In this document: in pieces, positions 13,123 to 23,607 of the stretch
Layout of the letters: each line of letters opens with the position of its first letter
How positions within the stretch are numbered: position 1 is the first letter of the stretch
Source: Poecilobothrus nobilitatus
Lineage: Eukaryota > Arthropoda > Insecta > Diptera > Dolichopodidae
Length of the DNA stretch: 64,000 nt
Assembly (NCBI GenBank): GCA_947095535.1
Contig: OX352774.1
Coordinates: forward strand, 75,950,416 to 76,014,415
Direction of reading: 5' to 3'
The notes under the pieces: model-generated
The model's input: only the letters and a program-made list of their open reading frames with translations
Told to the model about the DNA's origin: nothing
The model's database searches: none
Program-made: the position numbers and the translations under genes

Positions 13123-13440
13123 TCAGCTTACAGATTGTTGTATCTGTAAGCTACTGTTCTTTGGCCAACTCAGAAAGTTCTTCTTAATAATGAATTTGGG
13201 GGTTTGTACAGATAAGTGGATAGATGGTGTATTCTCAACGCTTAGTTCAACCTCTGATCTGTGATTTGCTAGCTCATACGCTGAATGGTTTCCTGTTATA
13301 CGCTCATGCCTATTGCCCTGGGTCTCAAATCAAGTTCAGTGTTTGAGTCAAGTATTTTCAATACTTTTTGACAATCTACTACCACCTTAGATTTGTCTTA
13401 GACAGTCTATTACCACCTTAACTTTTACTGTTAAGAATTT
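13123..13440 (-). pseudogene. LINE RNase H domain fragment
   Basis: Reading the minus strand from about 13335 down to a stop at 13123-13125 gives a frame containing RITGN-HSAYELANHRSE and then a basic, Trp-containing stretch. This matches the C-terminal part of LINE-encoded RNase H domains, whose pattern is PGH-x-I-x-GN-x-x-AxELA-x-x-GSE. The preceding portion (13340-13440) continues in another frame with a VVDC-like segment where families have the alpha helix before the PGH loop, so there is at least one frameshift. The catalytic Asp-rich N-terminal half is not seen. The element is distinct from the LINE at 23-25 kb. Confidence 0.5.
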
Positions 13441-14514
13441 ATTTGCCGATTGACTGAAATTACCATACTATAAATATAATATGCATATACAATAAAAATT
13501 TAAAGTACTTTAAAAGTTTAAACATACTGGAATTCATTACAATCAATATTTAAAATTCAACGTATCATCCAAAAAAAAAAAAAATCACACCTTGCTTTAA
13601 AAAAATAGACAATCACAGTTAAATAAAATTAATTATAATTTTTTTTTAACTGTTAAAGTACAGTTGTTTTTTTTCAACACTTTAATACCAAATGTTCATA
13701 AAAAAAACGCATTTACGAATTTATAAGCAAATTTTTTATAATTATTTTTAAATTTACTAAAAAATTTTAATTTGAACAATTAAAGTACATATGTACATAT
13801 GTAATAAAGTTAATAATTTAAAATAATAATTACTATATACATATGTATGTACATATGTACATACATATGTATATTATAAGTACCTAAATATATTATGTTA
13901 ATTTTAATTATTATCAGATGAAAAAGACAAATTAAGTTAATTATTAACAAATAAATTAAATAATAATTCAAATAACGAGGTAATATATTATTTAAAATTA
14001 ATACCTTTGACAAAATTCTGTGTTAATTAATTATGATCAAGAAAGATACCATTTTTTAGTACCTACGAACCAAAAAGTTTTGTTTAAATATGGAGGAATA
14101 TAAATTTGAAGATAAATATATGAAAATATTTTATTTGTTTTTTTTTTTTTTTTCAGTTTTTTTTAGTAATGACTGTAGATAATTATTGTAATTTCTTGTT
14201 GCTCGTGTGGTTTTTAAAATACAAAAAATATTAACTTTAAATTGAATAAGAATTGAAGAATAGTTGTATAAAATTTTTAACGATTTTTCAAAGATCCAAA
14301 CCTAAATTTTTAGTTTTAAAGTTAATGGTTTTGGTTTATTAAAGTCAAACACTATAGCCAAAGAATTTTCGATGAACATTTCATATAAAAAAAAAATTAC
14401 AATTAGGAAATAGGTTCGAAAATAAGGTTTTTGGTACATTAAGGTGATATATTATTAATTATATAGTTAATCAATTGCTAACAACTTACTGAGAGAAATC
14501 AAACATAGTTTTAA
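13441..14514. other. AT-rich sequence, no gene seen
   Basis: Contains poly(A) near 13570-13583, a palindromic ACATATGTACATATGT cluster at about 13786-13870 and poly(T) near 14133-14152. No gene is supported. Confidence 0.4.
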
Positions 14515-14800
14515 ATCCGAAGAGAATTAATAGTCTTACCTCAACTAAGGATAGGCCACAAAAATGTTAGCTACAAACATTTAATAGAAAATGATCTAGA
14601 TGATCTAGAGCTAGTGAAAATAAATAGTTCATTTTGCAATTGTGGTGAAACACTGACAGTTAAACATATTCTAAATAATTGTCATTACTAACCGCGAAAA
14701 AAGGGGTAAATTTAAAATTAATGACATTATAATACTAGCAACGGAATATAATAGTTTAAAAAATTCTTTTTATTATTTTACTTTTATTTTATTTTAGTAA
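14515..14800 (+). pseudogene. C-terminal fragment of a non-LTR retrotransposon polyprotein
   Basis: The plus-strand frame from 14515 to the stop at 14689-14691 encodes LRIGHKNVSYKHLIEND, then CNCGETLTVKHILNNC. The RIGH motif followed by a CxC...H...C zinc-knuckle-like arrangement is the standard C-terminus of I/Jockey-type ORF2 proteins; the LINE at 23.6 kb has the same RIGH and CSFC...KHIIAEC. After the stop, a shift of frame continues a plausible tail to about 14800. It is heavily truncated; no RT or RNase H lies in front of it. Confidence 0.75.
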
Positions 14801-15334
14801 ACCTGTTATTTGTTGTTGAGTTCTTTGCTAATATGTTGTTTATGAAAATGCTTCAACCATTAAAATTCCATTTGTAATACATATAAACTAACTTATTAGA
14901 AATACTATAATTACTTTTTTTGAAAACACTACTACTCTGGATTTCCGTCAATTTTCTTGGTAAATTATTAAAAACCTGGAGGCAATTTTAAAAACAATTA
15001 TTCTTTTTTTTTTGTGTATTTTAAATAGCGAATGATAGAAATTGGATTTGTTTCTGGTATTTTAGATGTGAAAATCTATATTCCGATTGAGAATGAAATT
15101 ATGTTTAATTTAGTTGTTTACTACTATTTTCAATACTAATAGGTACAGTTTACGCTTCATACTTCATTGAATAATATATTTCAAAAGTGATGAACTTGCA
15201 ACTTACCAATTGCAAATTATGTAATATTTTCTTATATTCTTGGCAGTTAGAAAAAACTCTCGAAGTAATTAGCACTGTAATAAAAACCTTAAATTAGAAA
15301 GAAAATAAATTATAAATAAACAACTATTTTTTTA

Positions 15335-17497
15335 TTAACCCTTTGTTACTGCCCCCTATTTGCATTACATGGGAGCATTTGAAAAAAAAAATCTTGACTA
15401 AAAAAAGTCTTGAAAAAAATTCTTGAATCAAGAAAAAATCTCGAATTTCATCATGTTTTTTTTTTTTTTTAATTAATTTTTAACTAAATTAAGAGTTTTT
15501 CAACCAAAAAAAAAATTAAAGCAAAAACGAAAATTTTCAATTTCAAAAAAATAGATTAAATTATACCAAATTATGTTTTTCATATTATTATAGTGTCGTA
15601 TATTCATTGCAGTTTCTTTAAGATATCCTAATTACGACCGTTCGTCTTCTATTATTTTTAGTAAATTTTGTTCCTTTTTATATATCTCTCTCCTTATTTT
15701 CTTTCGTCGACTTCCCATTTCTATTTGAGTTAAACTAGTCCCAGTTAAACCTTAGAGTTTTCTCTTGCCAAAACTTCTATAAGTTTGTACAAACCTATAT
15801 GTTGTTTATCAACTAGTCTTTTTAACCGTACATGCCATGATTATACATTATTCTGTGTTTTTGGAAAATCGTCATCTAATAATTTTGAACATGACCAGAA
15901 CGATGGTAAATAGTTGGGTTTGACTTTCTTTGATCTTGAGCCTATATACATTGTTTTAAACCATTCTCCTATCTTTAAGCTATTTTGGCGAAATTCCTTG
16001 TGAAGTTCCCTATAGTAGGTTGTAATTTCATGAGGAGGAACGAAAGAGAGACTTTTTAGCATTCTCATTTTTAGACTGAAAGACTCATTTTGCCATATCT
16101 TATAATTTGAGTCTATAATTAATGCCCAATTTTTCTTTTTGTATCCTTTTATAAATTATTTGGCCGAAATGAAACTGACAACTCTTGTTTTTTCCTTTCG
16201 GGAAACTCAAATGTGCTGCTTTTAAACTTACTTCCTCAAAATTAGATAATATATATTTTAGTTCAAAATTTATTTCATTTGAAGTGGCAATATGACACAA
16301 TTCATCAAAAATTAGTTTATACAATTTTGATGATTTGCTAGTCCAAACAGAAAACACCAAACCAAACACGAAACACCAGGAAAAACTTCGTTGTTTATAT
16401 AAAAATGAATAGAAAATAACTGTTTCATAACAGAAGGTACTACATAAAATGTCCCATCCATTAGCCACATTTTTGATTTAGTCATTTTTTTCAGTACTGG
16501 AATTGTTCCAGGTATGATTATTTTATCTTTTCCTTGCTGTTTTTCAGACAAAACAAACAGGTGACCTGCTATTATCCTAAAACCTAAAACAAATATTATA
16601 TTTTACTTTAAGGTCAGTTTTTTTCAATCTTATCTTTTAAATTTTAACTAATCGAAAGCAAAAAATGTTTTGGAGAATTTAGTTTCTTATACTTTTTCAA
16701 AGGCGTTAGTCGTTACTGGCTTATGCCAAAAATATTAAATTGAATATTATCTATTATATTTGTAAAAATATTTTTTAAAAACTCTTAATATACATACTTC
16801 AGCCTTTCTGGTATTTTAATTCCTTCCAATGTTGTAGGCTCCTTTTCAGAAATAGCTCTTAATCTTCTTATTTTATTTGTTTAAGCTTGATCTTCAGGCA
16901 AATATAAACGGCATTTGATTTTATATTGTACCTGAAAGATGTTGATTTATTGCTCAGATTTAATATGTACAAACATATTTGAAAAAAAAAAAAAATAAGA
17001 CCTTAGATAGACCTTAGGAGTACAATTTGTGAGGCGCCGAAATCTGATGATTTCAAAAATAAATAATTTTAATTCGAGATTTTTTAATTCAAGATTTTAT
17101 TTTCAAGATTATTTTTGTTCAAGATTTTTTTTTTTCAGGTTTTTTTTTTTAAGATTTTTTTTTTCATGATTTTTTTTCAAGTTTTTTTTTCAAGATACCG
17201 ATGGGGACCCGTATTACATAGTTACTGTCCATGAGTAGAAAACATTTTTGCATTTGTTATCCACCCTTTCACTTATAATTCCATTTTTGCACCTGTAATC
17301 CACCCAGACCCTTCTTAGATTGCATTTCTTCTAGATTTGCATTAATTTTATAATTTAATTAGATAAAATTAAAAAATAATGTCCAAAATAAGATTACTTA
17401 TTGGTTTGAGATCCACTACTGCAATTTTTTGTATGTATCTTAATTTGTAAACTTGATTGGGGTGGATTACACCCCATGGGCAATACCGAAGGGTTAA
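15335..17497. mobile_element. TTAA-bounded inverted-repeat element containing a MULE transposase remnant
   Basis: TTAA at 15335-15338 is followed by CCCTTTGTTACTGCCC. TTAA at 17494-17497 is preceded by GGGCAATACCGAAGGG, whose reverse complement is CCCTTCGGTATTGCCC. The two ends match at 13 of 16 positions. TTAA duplications with CCC-starting ends are the piggyBac signature. Inside, oppositely oriented tandem AAAAATCTTGA-like repeats lie at about 15376-15450 and 17075-17195, and a MULE-type transposase lies between them. The simplest reading is a MULE with repeat-built ends nested in a piggyBac-like MITE, but a single unusual element is possible. GGGTGGATTACA-like motifs recur three times near the right end. 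Confidence 0.5.
15841..16551 (-). pseudogene. Mutator-like (MULE) transposase pseudogene
   Basis: Three overlapping or adjacent minus-strand frames (16551-16312, 16468-16100, 16068-15841) join into one MULE core. First comes KMWLMDGTFYVVPS with the catalytic Asp of the WxxDGTF motif. Next come QLFSIHFYINNEVFPG and, after a frameshift near 16330-16370, SKSSKLYKLIFDEL. Then NFEEVSLKAAHLSFP and CQFHFGQIIYKRIQ correspond to the DFE-x-A...FP...CxFHF-x-Q block; here the usual Asp is Asn. Frameshifts and the altered acidic residue make it non-functional. The domain would cut and join DNA as a DDE-type enzyme in the nucleus. The N-terminal FLYWCH-type finger is not visible. Confidence 0.8.
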
Positions 17498-17640
17498 ATA
17501 AAATAATTTTGTGAATTATATAAAATTAATATTAAATTAAAATTATTTTTTATTATAAAAATAAAATAATGAGATTGTTTTTATTTGTAAATTTAACTAC
17601 CAAGGTTTGTATAAAAAGGTATTCAAATGAAATTATATAA

Positions 17641-18818
17641 TCTATAATATAATACACAAGATGTTGGCGAGACCTTGCCAACATGTAAAAAAATATATTT
17701 TATATCTATAATAAAACACTCACACTGAATGTAAACTAAACTGGCAATGATGATATTTCTGTATATTTATTTAATAATTTAAAATTTTATTATCAGAGAC
17801 ACAAATCTTCGACTAAAAGTCTTATCAGAGACACAAACTTTTACTTTTTAAAAAGTACTTTCGACACAAAATTTAAAGCAAATTTTTAATTTTTAAATTT
17901 GACTGCCACATCCATTATGAACTTGTCGCAGCGGTAAATTAAAAATAAATTATTAATCTCCTGTTGGCAGTTTTCAAATGACTCTTTGTTTTGAAAAAAA
18001 TAAAAATACTCTTAATAAAATTAAAAGACTTGAAAGTGAAAAGAGCAAAGCTTATAGTAAGCCTTATATTTATAAGAAACAAATAATAGGCCGATTTTAT
18101 TCTTCATTTTGTTTTCACTATTATAAAAGCTGGTAAAAGCTTCGCAGCAGGCTTTAAAGTAGTTTTGTTTATTTAGGTTGGAATTTTGATTTTTTAAGCT
18201 GCATTTTTGATATAACATAAAATATTTGAATTTTTTTATTAATATAAAATTCGGCAGACTTAGCTAATTATATTTCATAACAGAAATCAGAAACTTACTA
18301 AATATTATAGAAATGGATATTTTTCTTAAAAAAAAAAGAAAAAATAACATAGAAAATATCATTTTAGAAGCCTTCTCTCACAATAGATTCATAATTTTGT
18401 ACTAATTTATTATTAGACCATTAAATTAAAAAGCTGTCGAAAACGACCCACACAAAAAAAAAGCCCCCGAAAATTTATGAGATGTCATTATCAGAGACAT
18501 GAATCTTTTATTAAATATACCAAAGACCTCTTTCAAAGTACATTTAAATAAAATAAATTCAGCGAATTTTTTTCAAGCAAAAAAAACAAGTAAAAGTAAC
18601 AGTAAGTCGATGCAACCGACTTATTTATACCCTACACCTAAAAAATTCAAATTAAATTAAAAATCCATAAGTTATTTTAGTTAGGTACTTAATATATCTA
18701 AGCTAAAAAAATACAAGTAATAATCTCTCCCTTAATACAGGTAGTAAGGGAGTCAGTATGATAACGTAAATGTTTTTGAATCTATAGAAATTGTTCAATT
18801 GCACAGGGGATTTTCTAG
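17641..18818 (+). mobile_element. Complete non-autonomous Helitron, 1178 bp
   Basis: Starts TCTATAATATAATACAC at 17641 directly after A and ends CTAG at 18815-18818 directly before T, giving the A|TC...CTRR|T arrangement of Helitrons. A near-palindrome GTTCAATTGCAC lies ten bases before CTAG (the other copy at 12.13 kb has the perfect form). A 5' stem ATGTTGGC/GCCAACAT lies near 17661-17684. Sequence from 17641 to about 18580 aligns with the composite copy at 7-12 kb. The segment about 18583-18720 does not: it is a 5' fragment of the HINE family found at 33.1 kb. No coding frame is present. Confidence 0.75.
18583..18720 (+). mobile_element. 5' fragment of HINE/mini-me element inside the Helitron
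   Basis: Contains ACAAGTAAAAGTAACAG, the stem AAGTCG/CGACTT, TTATTTATACCCTACACC and TTATTTTAGTTAGGTA. It is nearly identical to 33.12-33.25 kb. The rest of that element (142-bp repeats, GGAC tract) is absent, so this is a truncated capture or a nested and deleted insertion. Confidence 0.75.
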
Positions 18819-18819
18819 T

Positions 18820-19363
18820 ACATTATATAAAAATATAAAAATTGATTAATGTATTATATAAAACTTTCACTATTAGATTTCTGATTTTTATTAAGAACTG
18901 TAGAATTTTTGTTCAACTGTGGTGAATGCAAAGTAATTTTTAAACAAAAATAGTTTTAATACAAAAATTCACTTTTATGTACAAGAACTAGTGAATTTCT
19001 TTGACGTATGTTTCTTTAACATCTTTCTTTCTTTCTTTAACGAATTTCTTTGACGTTTAAAAAGTTTTTTTAACATCTGTGTTTAATAAAAATATTTCAC
19101 AATTACCACATTACAATTTAGTCTTGCAAAACTTTTTTATATAAATAGAACGGTTTTACAGTTATTTGTATAGAAGATTTACTATACAAATAACTGTAAA
19201 ACCGTGTCTACTCTTTAATAGAAAGTACAAATTTGTTTTTTCTGTCATGTTTTATTTATGTATCTGCTTAAAATATTTTTACTATTCTTTTAGAAATTCT
19301 TCAGGCAATTATTATTCTTTTTTTTTTTAATTATTGTTGGAATTAAAAAATAAAAACAAAACT

Positions 19364-19400
<37 letters not shown>

Positions 19401-20430
19401 ACGTATATTATATAAAAAATACATATACATATATATAATATAGACCTTATTTTGAATTAGAAAATAAATAAAATGACAAAATAAGAAAAATGAAAATGAA
19501 AGATGACATTTGATGTTAGATGAAGCAATCATAATTTGAGGAAACATATTAGCTGCCACTTATATTTATTATGATGGGAGAAACTGTATAGAGCTTCAGA
19601 AAAATGGAAGAAATTTAGGATAACTGACAGTCGACATAAATTGATTGTGAAATACATATTTATATTTATATTTATATTAGGTATATATAATAGACACAGC
19701 TATATGAATCTGTATCTCTCTATATAAAATTATAAAACATTTAAAAAAATGAAATAATACTTTGAATTAGAGAACGGATATGATTCATTTAGAAGTATTT
19801 TAAGTAAATACCTACATTTATAGTAAATAGAGTAATAATTAATACACATGTGTGTAATTCATAACGCAAATGTTAGTTATTACTCCATCTTAAGGAAAAA
19901 GAAAATTGTATTTCAAAAAATAAGAAACTTATGACCTTTGTTTCTAAGTTTGTTTAAATTAAATGTTTAATGGTTTTTCAACAGTTGGGACGGTCCGAGA
20001 TCCAACCGAGCGTGGCATGCCAGGTTATTATTTAGCTGGGAGGGTTTGAAGAGAATTCGCTCTTTGTTCATTACAAAATGTGCATACAAAAATGAACAAT
20101 ACCCCTACCTAAGTCATATTTACTTTGTGATTTGGCTGATTCACGCTTCGAACCAATAACACTCGGCTCGAGCTCTTTATTGCTAGACTTTAATAGCTCA
20201 TTTTAAAAAGAAATAAAAATATAAAAGCCCAATAAATATACCTTAGATCTATAATTAAGTTTAATTCATTAACTTATTTATTCCTTTGCATACAAATTGG
20301 TTTAATATAAGATGTAATAATTATGTAAAAAAAACTTTAATACTTTAGTTCGTTTTTTGTTTTTAGATATAAGAGTAATAATCCGTTTTTTGTTTTTTTT
20401 TTTGTATTTGAATACGTTCATTACTAAAGG
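18820..20430. other. AT-rich sequence with TA microsatellite, hairpin and a GC-richer patch
   Basis: Holds a perfect 24-bp hairpin at 19150-19205 (listed separately), a (TA)n tract at about 19367-19396, and a patch of higher GC content at about 19985-20180. That patch includes, on the minus strand, GGTTCGAAGCG (B-box-like) about 30 bp after TAGCAATAAAG (weak A-box). It may be a decayed tRNA-like sequence. No protein gene is supported. Confidence 0.4.
19150..19205. repeat. Perfect 24-bp inverted repeat with 8-base loop
   Basis: The left arm at 19150-19173 (core CGGTTTTACAGTTATTTG) and the right arm at 19182-19205 are exact reverse complements around the loop AAGATTTA. The next outer pair mismatches, so the stem is sharply bounded. 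It could be a tiny palindromic element or a structured RNA. Perfect pairing without bulges is unlike typical conserved miRNA precursors. Confidence 0.85.
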
Positions 20431-20439
20431 TTTTTTTCT

Positions 20440-22788
20440 GGTTATTATCCGGGGACTAACCGGTTACTATACGTAACGTTTTTCTTTTCTCTAAAACGGC
20501 ATGTTACGTATTTGTGACATATATTTGACGCAGTTTTTTGGTATGACATTAGTTTCGAGAAGATTTCAGGTCACATATCTGTAACATAAAATTTTAGTTT
20601 TTTGAAGAAAATATTGATTTTTTCATAGTTTTATTTATTTTAATTGGCTTTATTTCATTTCCTATTCTTATAATACTTATATAAAAATCTAAAATGAATG
20701 AATAAATAAAAAATTAATCCAAAACTTTATAAATATAAACAACAAAAACCAAAATATAATAATAAATAATACAGCAGAAATGATTGATATAGCGTGATTT
20801 TAACAAGTTTTTTGAGTAGGTATTTTGCAAACATTTTATTGCTATACCAAATTTTGAAGCATGGATAAGGACATAAATCCAATTACTTGATTCTGGTCGT
20901 CTCTGCAATCAGCAAAATGTGCAATATTGCACGTGTTTTTTGATGGACCTAGATTTTTCTTATTGAATATTGTGATTTAGGTATTGTCCCAAATATTCGT
21001 TTATAATATTTTCTCTGAATGATAAATATGAGATATGTACGTTGATTTGCATTCATTTGTTGTAAAGACATTTATTCATTGCATTCATTTGTTGTAAAGA
21101 CAACAAGAATTCCAAATATATTAATATTTATATGAATATGAAGCCAATAAGAGTTCCAAATATATTAATTATGTATATGAAAAAACGCTTTCATATACTA
21201 TCGAAGAGACCTTTTAGGGAAAGCATAGTATGAGATCATTTTATAGTTTCTATCTATGCCGAACATGTACTTATTGTAGTCAGCTATTAGTTTTGGTTTT
21301 TCCACTTTTTTTCTCGTTCGCGCAGTTACTTCAACCATTTCAGCGTTATGTTTGCTTGATATCGTTAAAACATCGCGTTTGCCCTTTCATTTTAAAACAA
21401 TCGCATTTTTAAGATTTCATCTCCACGCAACACTCCCTTTTGGTAATTTTGTTTTTATAACATATGATAGATTGCGTTTTAAATTTTTTAGTAAAGTTCA
21501 AAATACATATTTGTCACCTTCTTAATTAGATATTCAGCAAGATCAACACTACAATAGAAGTTATTCATGTAGATAGTGTGACCTTTTTGCAAATATTCTT
21601 TCATTAGTTCAACTACAACTCCAAAAGCATGCCTTTTTTCTTTTGCGACAATGCCTTTACCAGCATAAATTATCATATTTATCAAGAATCCATCAGATGT
21701 GCATAGTTCATAAAGCTTTATTCCGTATTTGTGTCTTTTATTTGGAATTATATGGCGGAAAATACAGCCTCCTCACCACAAAAGAAGAGCTTCATTTATG
21801 AATAAATTTTCGCCAGGAACGTAAATGTTTTTTATATTATTGACAAAATTTTGTACTCAGTATAAATTGCTAGATTTTTTACAATTTTGCAATTATAAAA
21901 ACACATGCATCTTATAATAGCAAAAGCAAGTGTTTTCTTTATTTCACGATAACAGCAGCCTAAAAACGAAAATCAGATTTTGAATTTTTTGGTAATTTTT
22001 TTAGTTTTTGTTGAGTACGAGCATTTGTCCACGTTATTACTTTTTCTATTAGTTCGTTATCAAATATTTTCAAAAAATAATCAACGGATTTTGCGTTGGG
22101 TTCTAATGCTATTGTAATATTTTCTTGTCCAATAAGTGTATATTATTTGGTTCCGGTGCAATATCAACCCAAACATTGCCACCGTTTATATTCTCTTCAA
22201 TCTCTTCATTTACATTTTTTTCGCTCTCTATATCTGAATGATGGATGCTACTTTCAGAAGCTGAAAATCTAACTCTATTTCATTTGAGTTATTCAGATCT
22301 TCAGCAATTTTTGCACTATCAATTTTTTATAAAAGGACCTAAAATTTTAATTATGATACTAAAATTTTAATTATGATACTAAACATTAAAAAATAAGGCA
22401 ATATATTTTAACTACAGCAACTAATTTTTATATAAACAAATTTTATATTAGATATTATATACTAAATTATTATATAATTTTCCTTTTTATTTTTTACCAA
22501 GAACATTCACATTTAACTTCATATCATAGCAAACTAAATAAAATATTCAACAAAAGTTCACAAAACAAATACAGCGGAAAAATTTGTCATTTAAAAGTGT
22601 CCTATCCAGAAACTATTACGTCACAAATAAGTGTACTGAATTCACAAAGTAAATAAAAAACTAACCTCTAAAAAAATTTAAAATGTTTGAAGTTATAATT
22701 TGTTTCTATATTTTGTGACACAATTAAGTGACGCTTTGTCTGTTTTGGTAATCGCATGTCACATATATGGGACAGTTAATAGTAAGCA
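20440..22788 (-). mobile_element. Decayed piggyBac-like element
   Basis: A piggyBac transposase pseudogene (21488-22330) lies between flanks that share a subterminal motif of the GTCACATAT-ATG-ACA type. It appears near 20510-20595 (GTGACATATATTTGACG and GTCACATATCTGTAACA) and near 22757-22785 (GTCACATATATGGGACAG), where it is followed directly by TTAA at 22785-22788. TTAA is the piggyBac target site. I cannot place a matching left TTAA, so the left boundary is approximate. Confidence 0.55.
21488..22330 (-). pseudogene. piggyBac transposase pseudogene with mutated catalytic residues
   Basis: On the minus strand the frame runs NPNAKSVDYFLKIFDNELI, then TNARTQQK: the piggyBac N-terminal pattern DYFLxFFxDELI...TNxxA. 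After a deletion comes VPGENLFINEALLLW followed by a stop, then IIPNKRHKYGIKLYELC, IYAGKGIV and GHTIYMNNFYCSVDLAEYL. In active piggyBac transposases the second block carries IDE and the last carries MDNFY. Here both Asp residues are Asn (INE and MNNFY), and each is explained by one G-to-A transition. The third catalytic Asp and the C-terminal cysteine-rich domain are missing. Stops, the deletion and the lost catalytic residues make it dead. Confidence 0.85.
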
Positions 22789-23132
22789 TATATTTATAGT
22801 AATTAATTACATATTTTTGAGTTGTTTTTTTCTATGTGTAAGTAAAATAAATTACGTTGCAGAAATACAACAAACAAAAATGCTAAAAAGTGACAACCTA
22901 TTTTTATATTGGAGTATTGTGACATTTTGAAAATTAGTGGGAAGTGTATTTAACAAAAATAAATAAATCATAATTTCACTAGACATAGTAAGAAAAGTAG
23001 CAAATTACAAAATTATTACAAATGTAACAGTCGTTGTGTTGCATTAGTGGAGAAGAAAGAAGTATTTTTAAATTTCCTAAAAACAAAGCATAGGTCCCGA
23101 AATGGCTAATACAAAAAAAATTTTGACCATAA
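22789..23132. other. AT-rich sequence, no gene supported
   Basis: Flank between the piggyBac end and the P-like fragment. An upstream portion of the P-like pseudogene may lie here, but a stop at 23130-23132 and weak similarity prevent a call. Confidence 0.35.
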
Positions 23133-23243
23133 TGCACATTTTTATGTATCGGGAGCATTTTGGTCAAATGCAGCATTTTCGGTTTCAAAAAATTAAATTG
23201 TCATATTTGCAAATCATTAATTGTGGAAAACAAAGAAAATCCA

Positions 23244-23255
23244 AATACCGAATAT
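23244..23255 (+). repeat. Target-site duplication, left copy
   Basis: AATACCGAATAT immediately precedes the (ATTT)n that represents the LINE 3' tail on this strand. The identical 12 bases stand at 25682-25693 at the other end of the insertion. Confidence 0.9.
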
Positions 23256-23607
23256 TATTTATTTATTTATTTAAAAATGTATAGTCCCTAATACAATTAG
23301 TGTTATACAAATGTTAGCTCTGGCAACTAAGGGCCTTCGGCTTTTTTTTTAAGTTTTTTTTTTTTTTACATAGTTTTACTTTGATATTATTTATTTACAA
23401 TATTGATTTAATGATCAAATTGTGGTTTAAGCTAAATAATTGGAACAAAATGCACTTAAGTTGAATTTAATATTAAAATTAAGTTAAAGTTAAAGATAAA
23501 GTTTATATTGAAATCAAGTTAAAAGAAAAGAAAATAAAGTTAAATTTTCATGTTAAAAAAGAAGAAAAGAAATTGAAGTTAAGTTGAGAGAAAAAATTAT
23601 TTTGTTT

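Noticed and set aside
19985..20180. GC-richer patch as an exon or tRNA
   Set aside because: No long frame, weak A/B-box-like words only, and no pairing acceptor stem.
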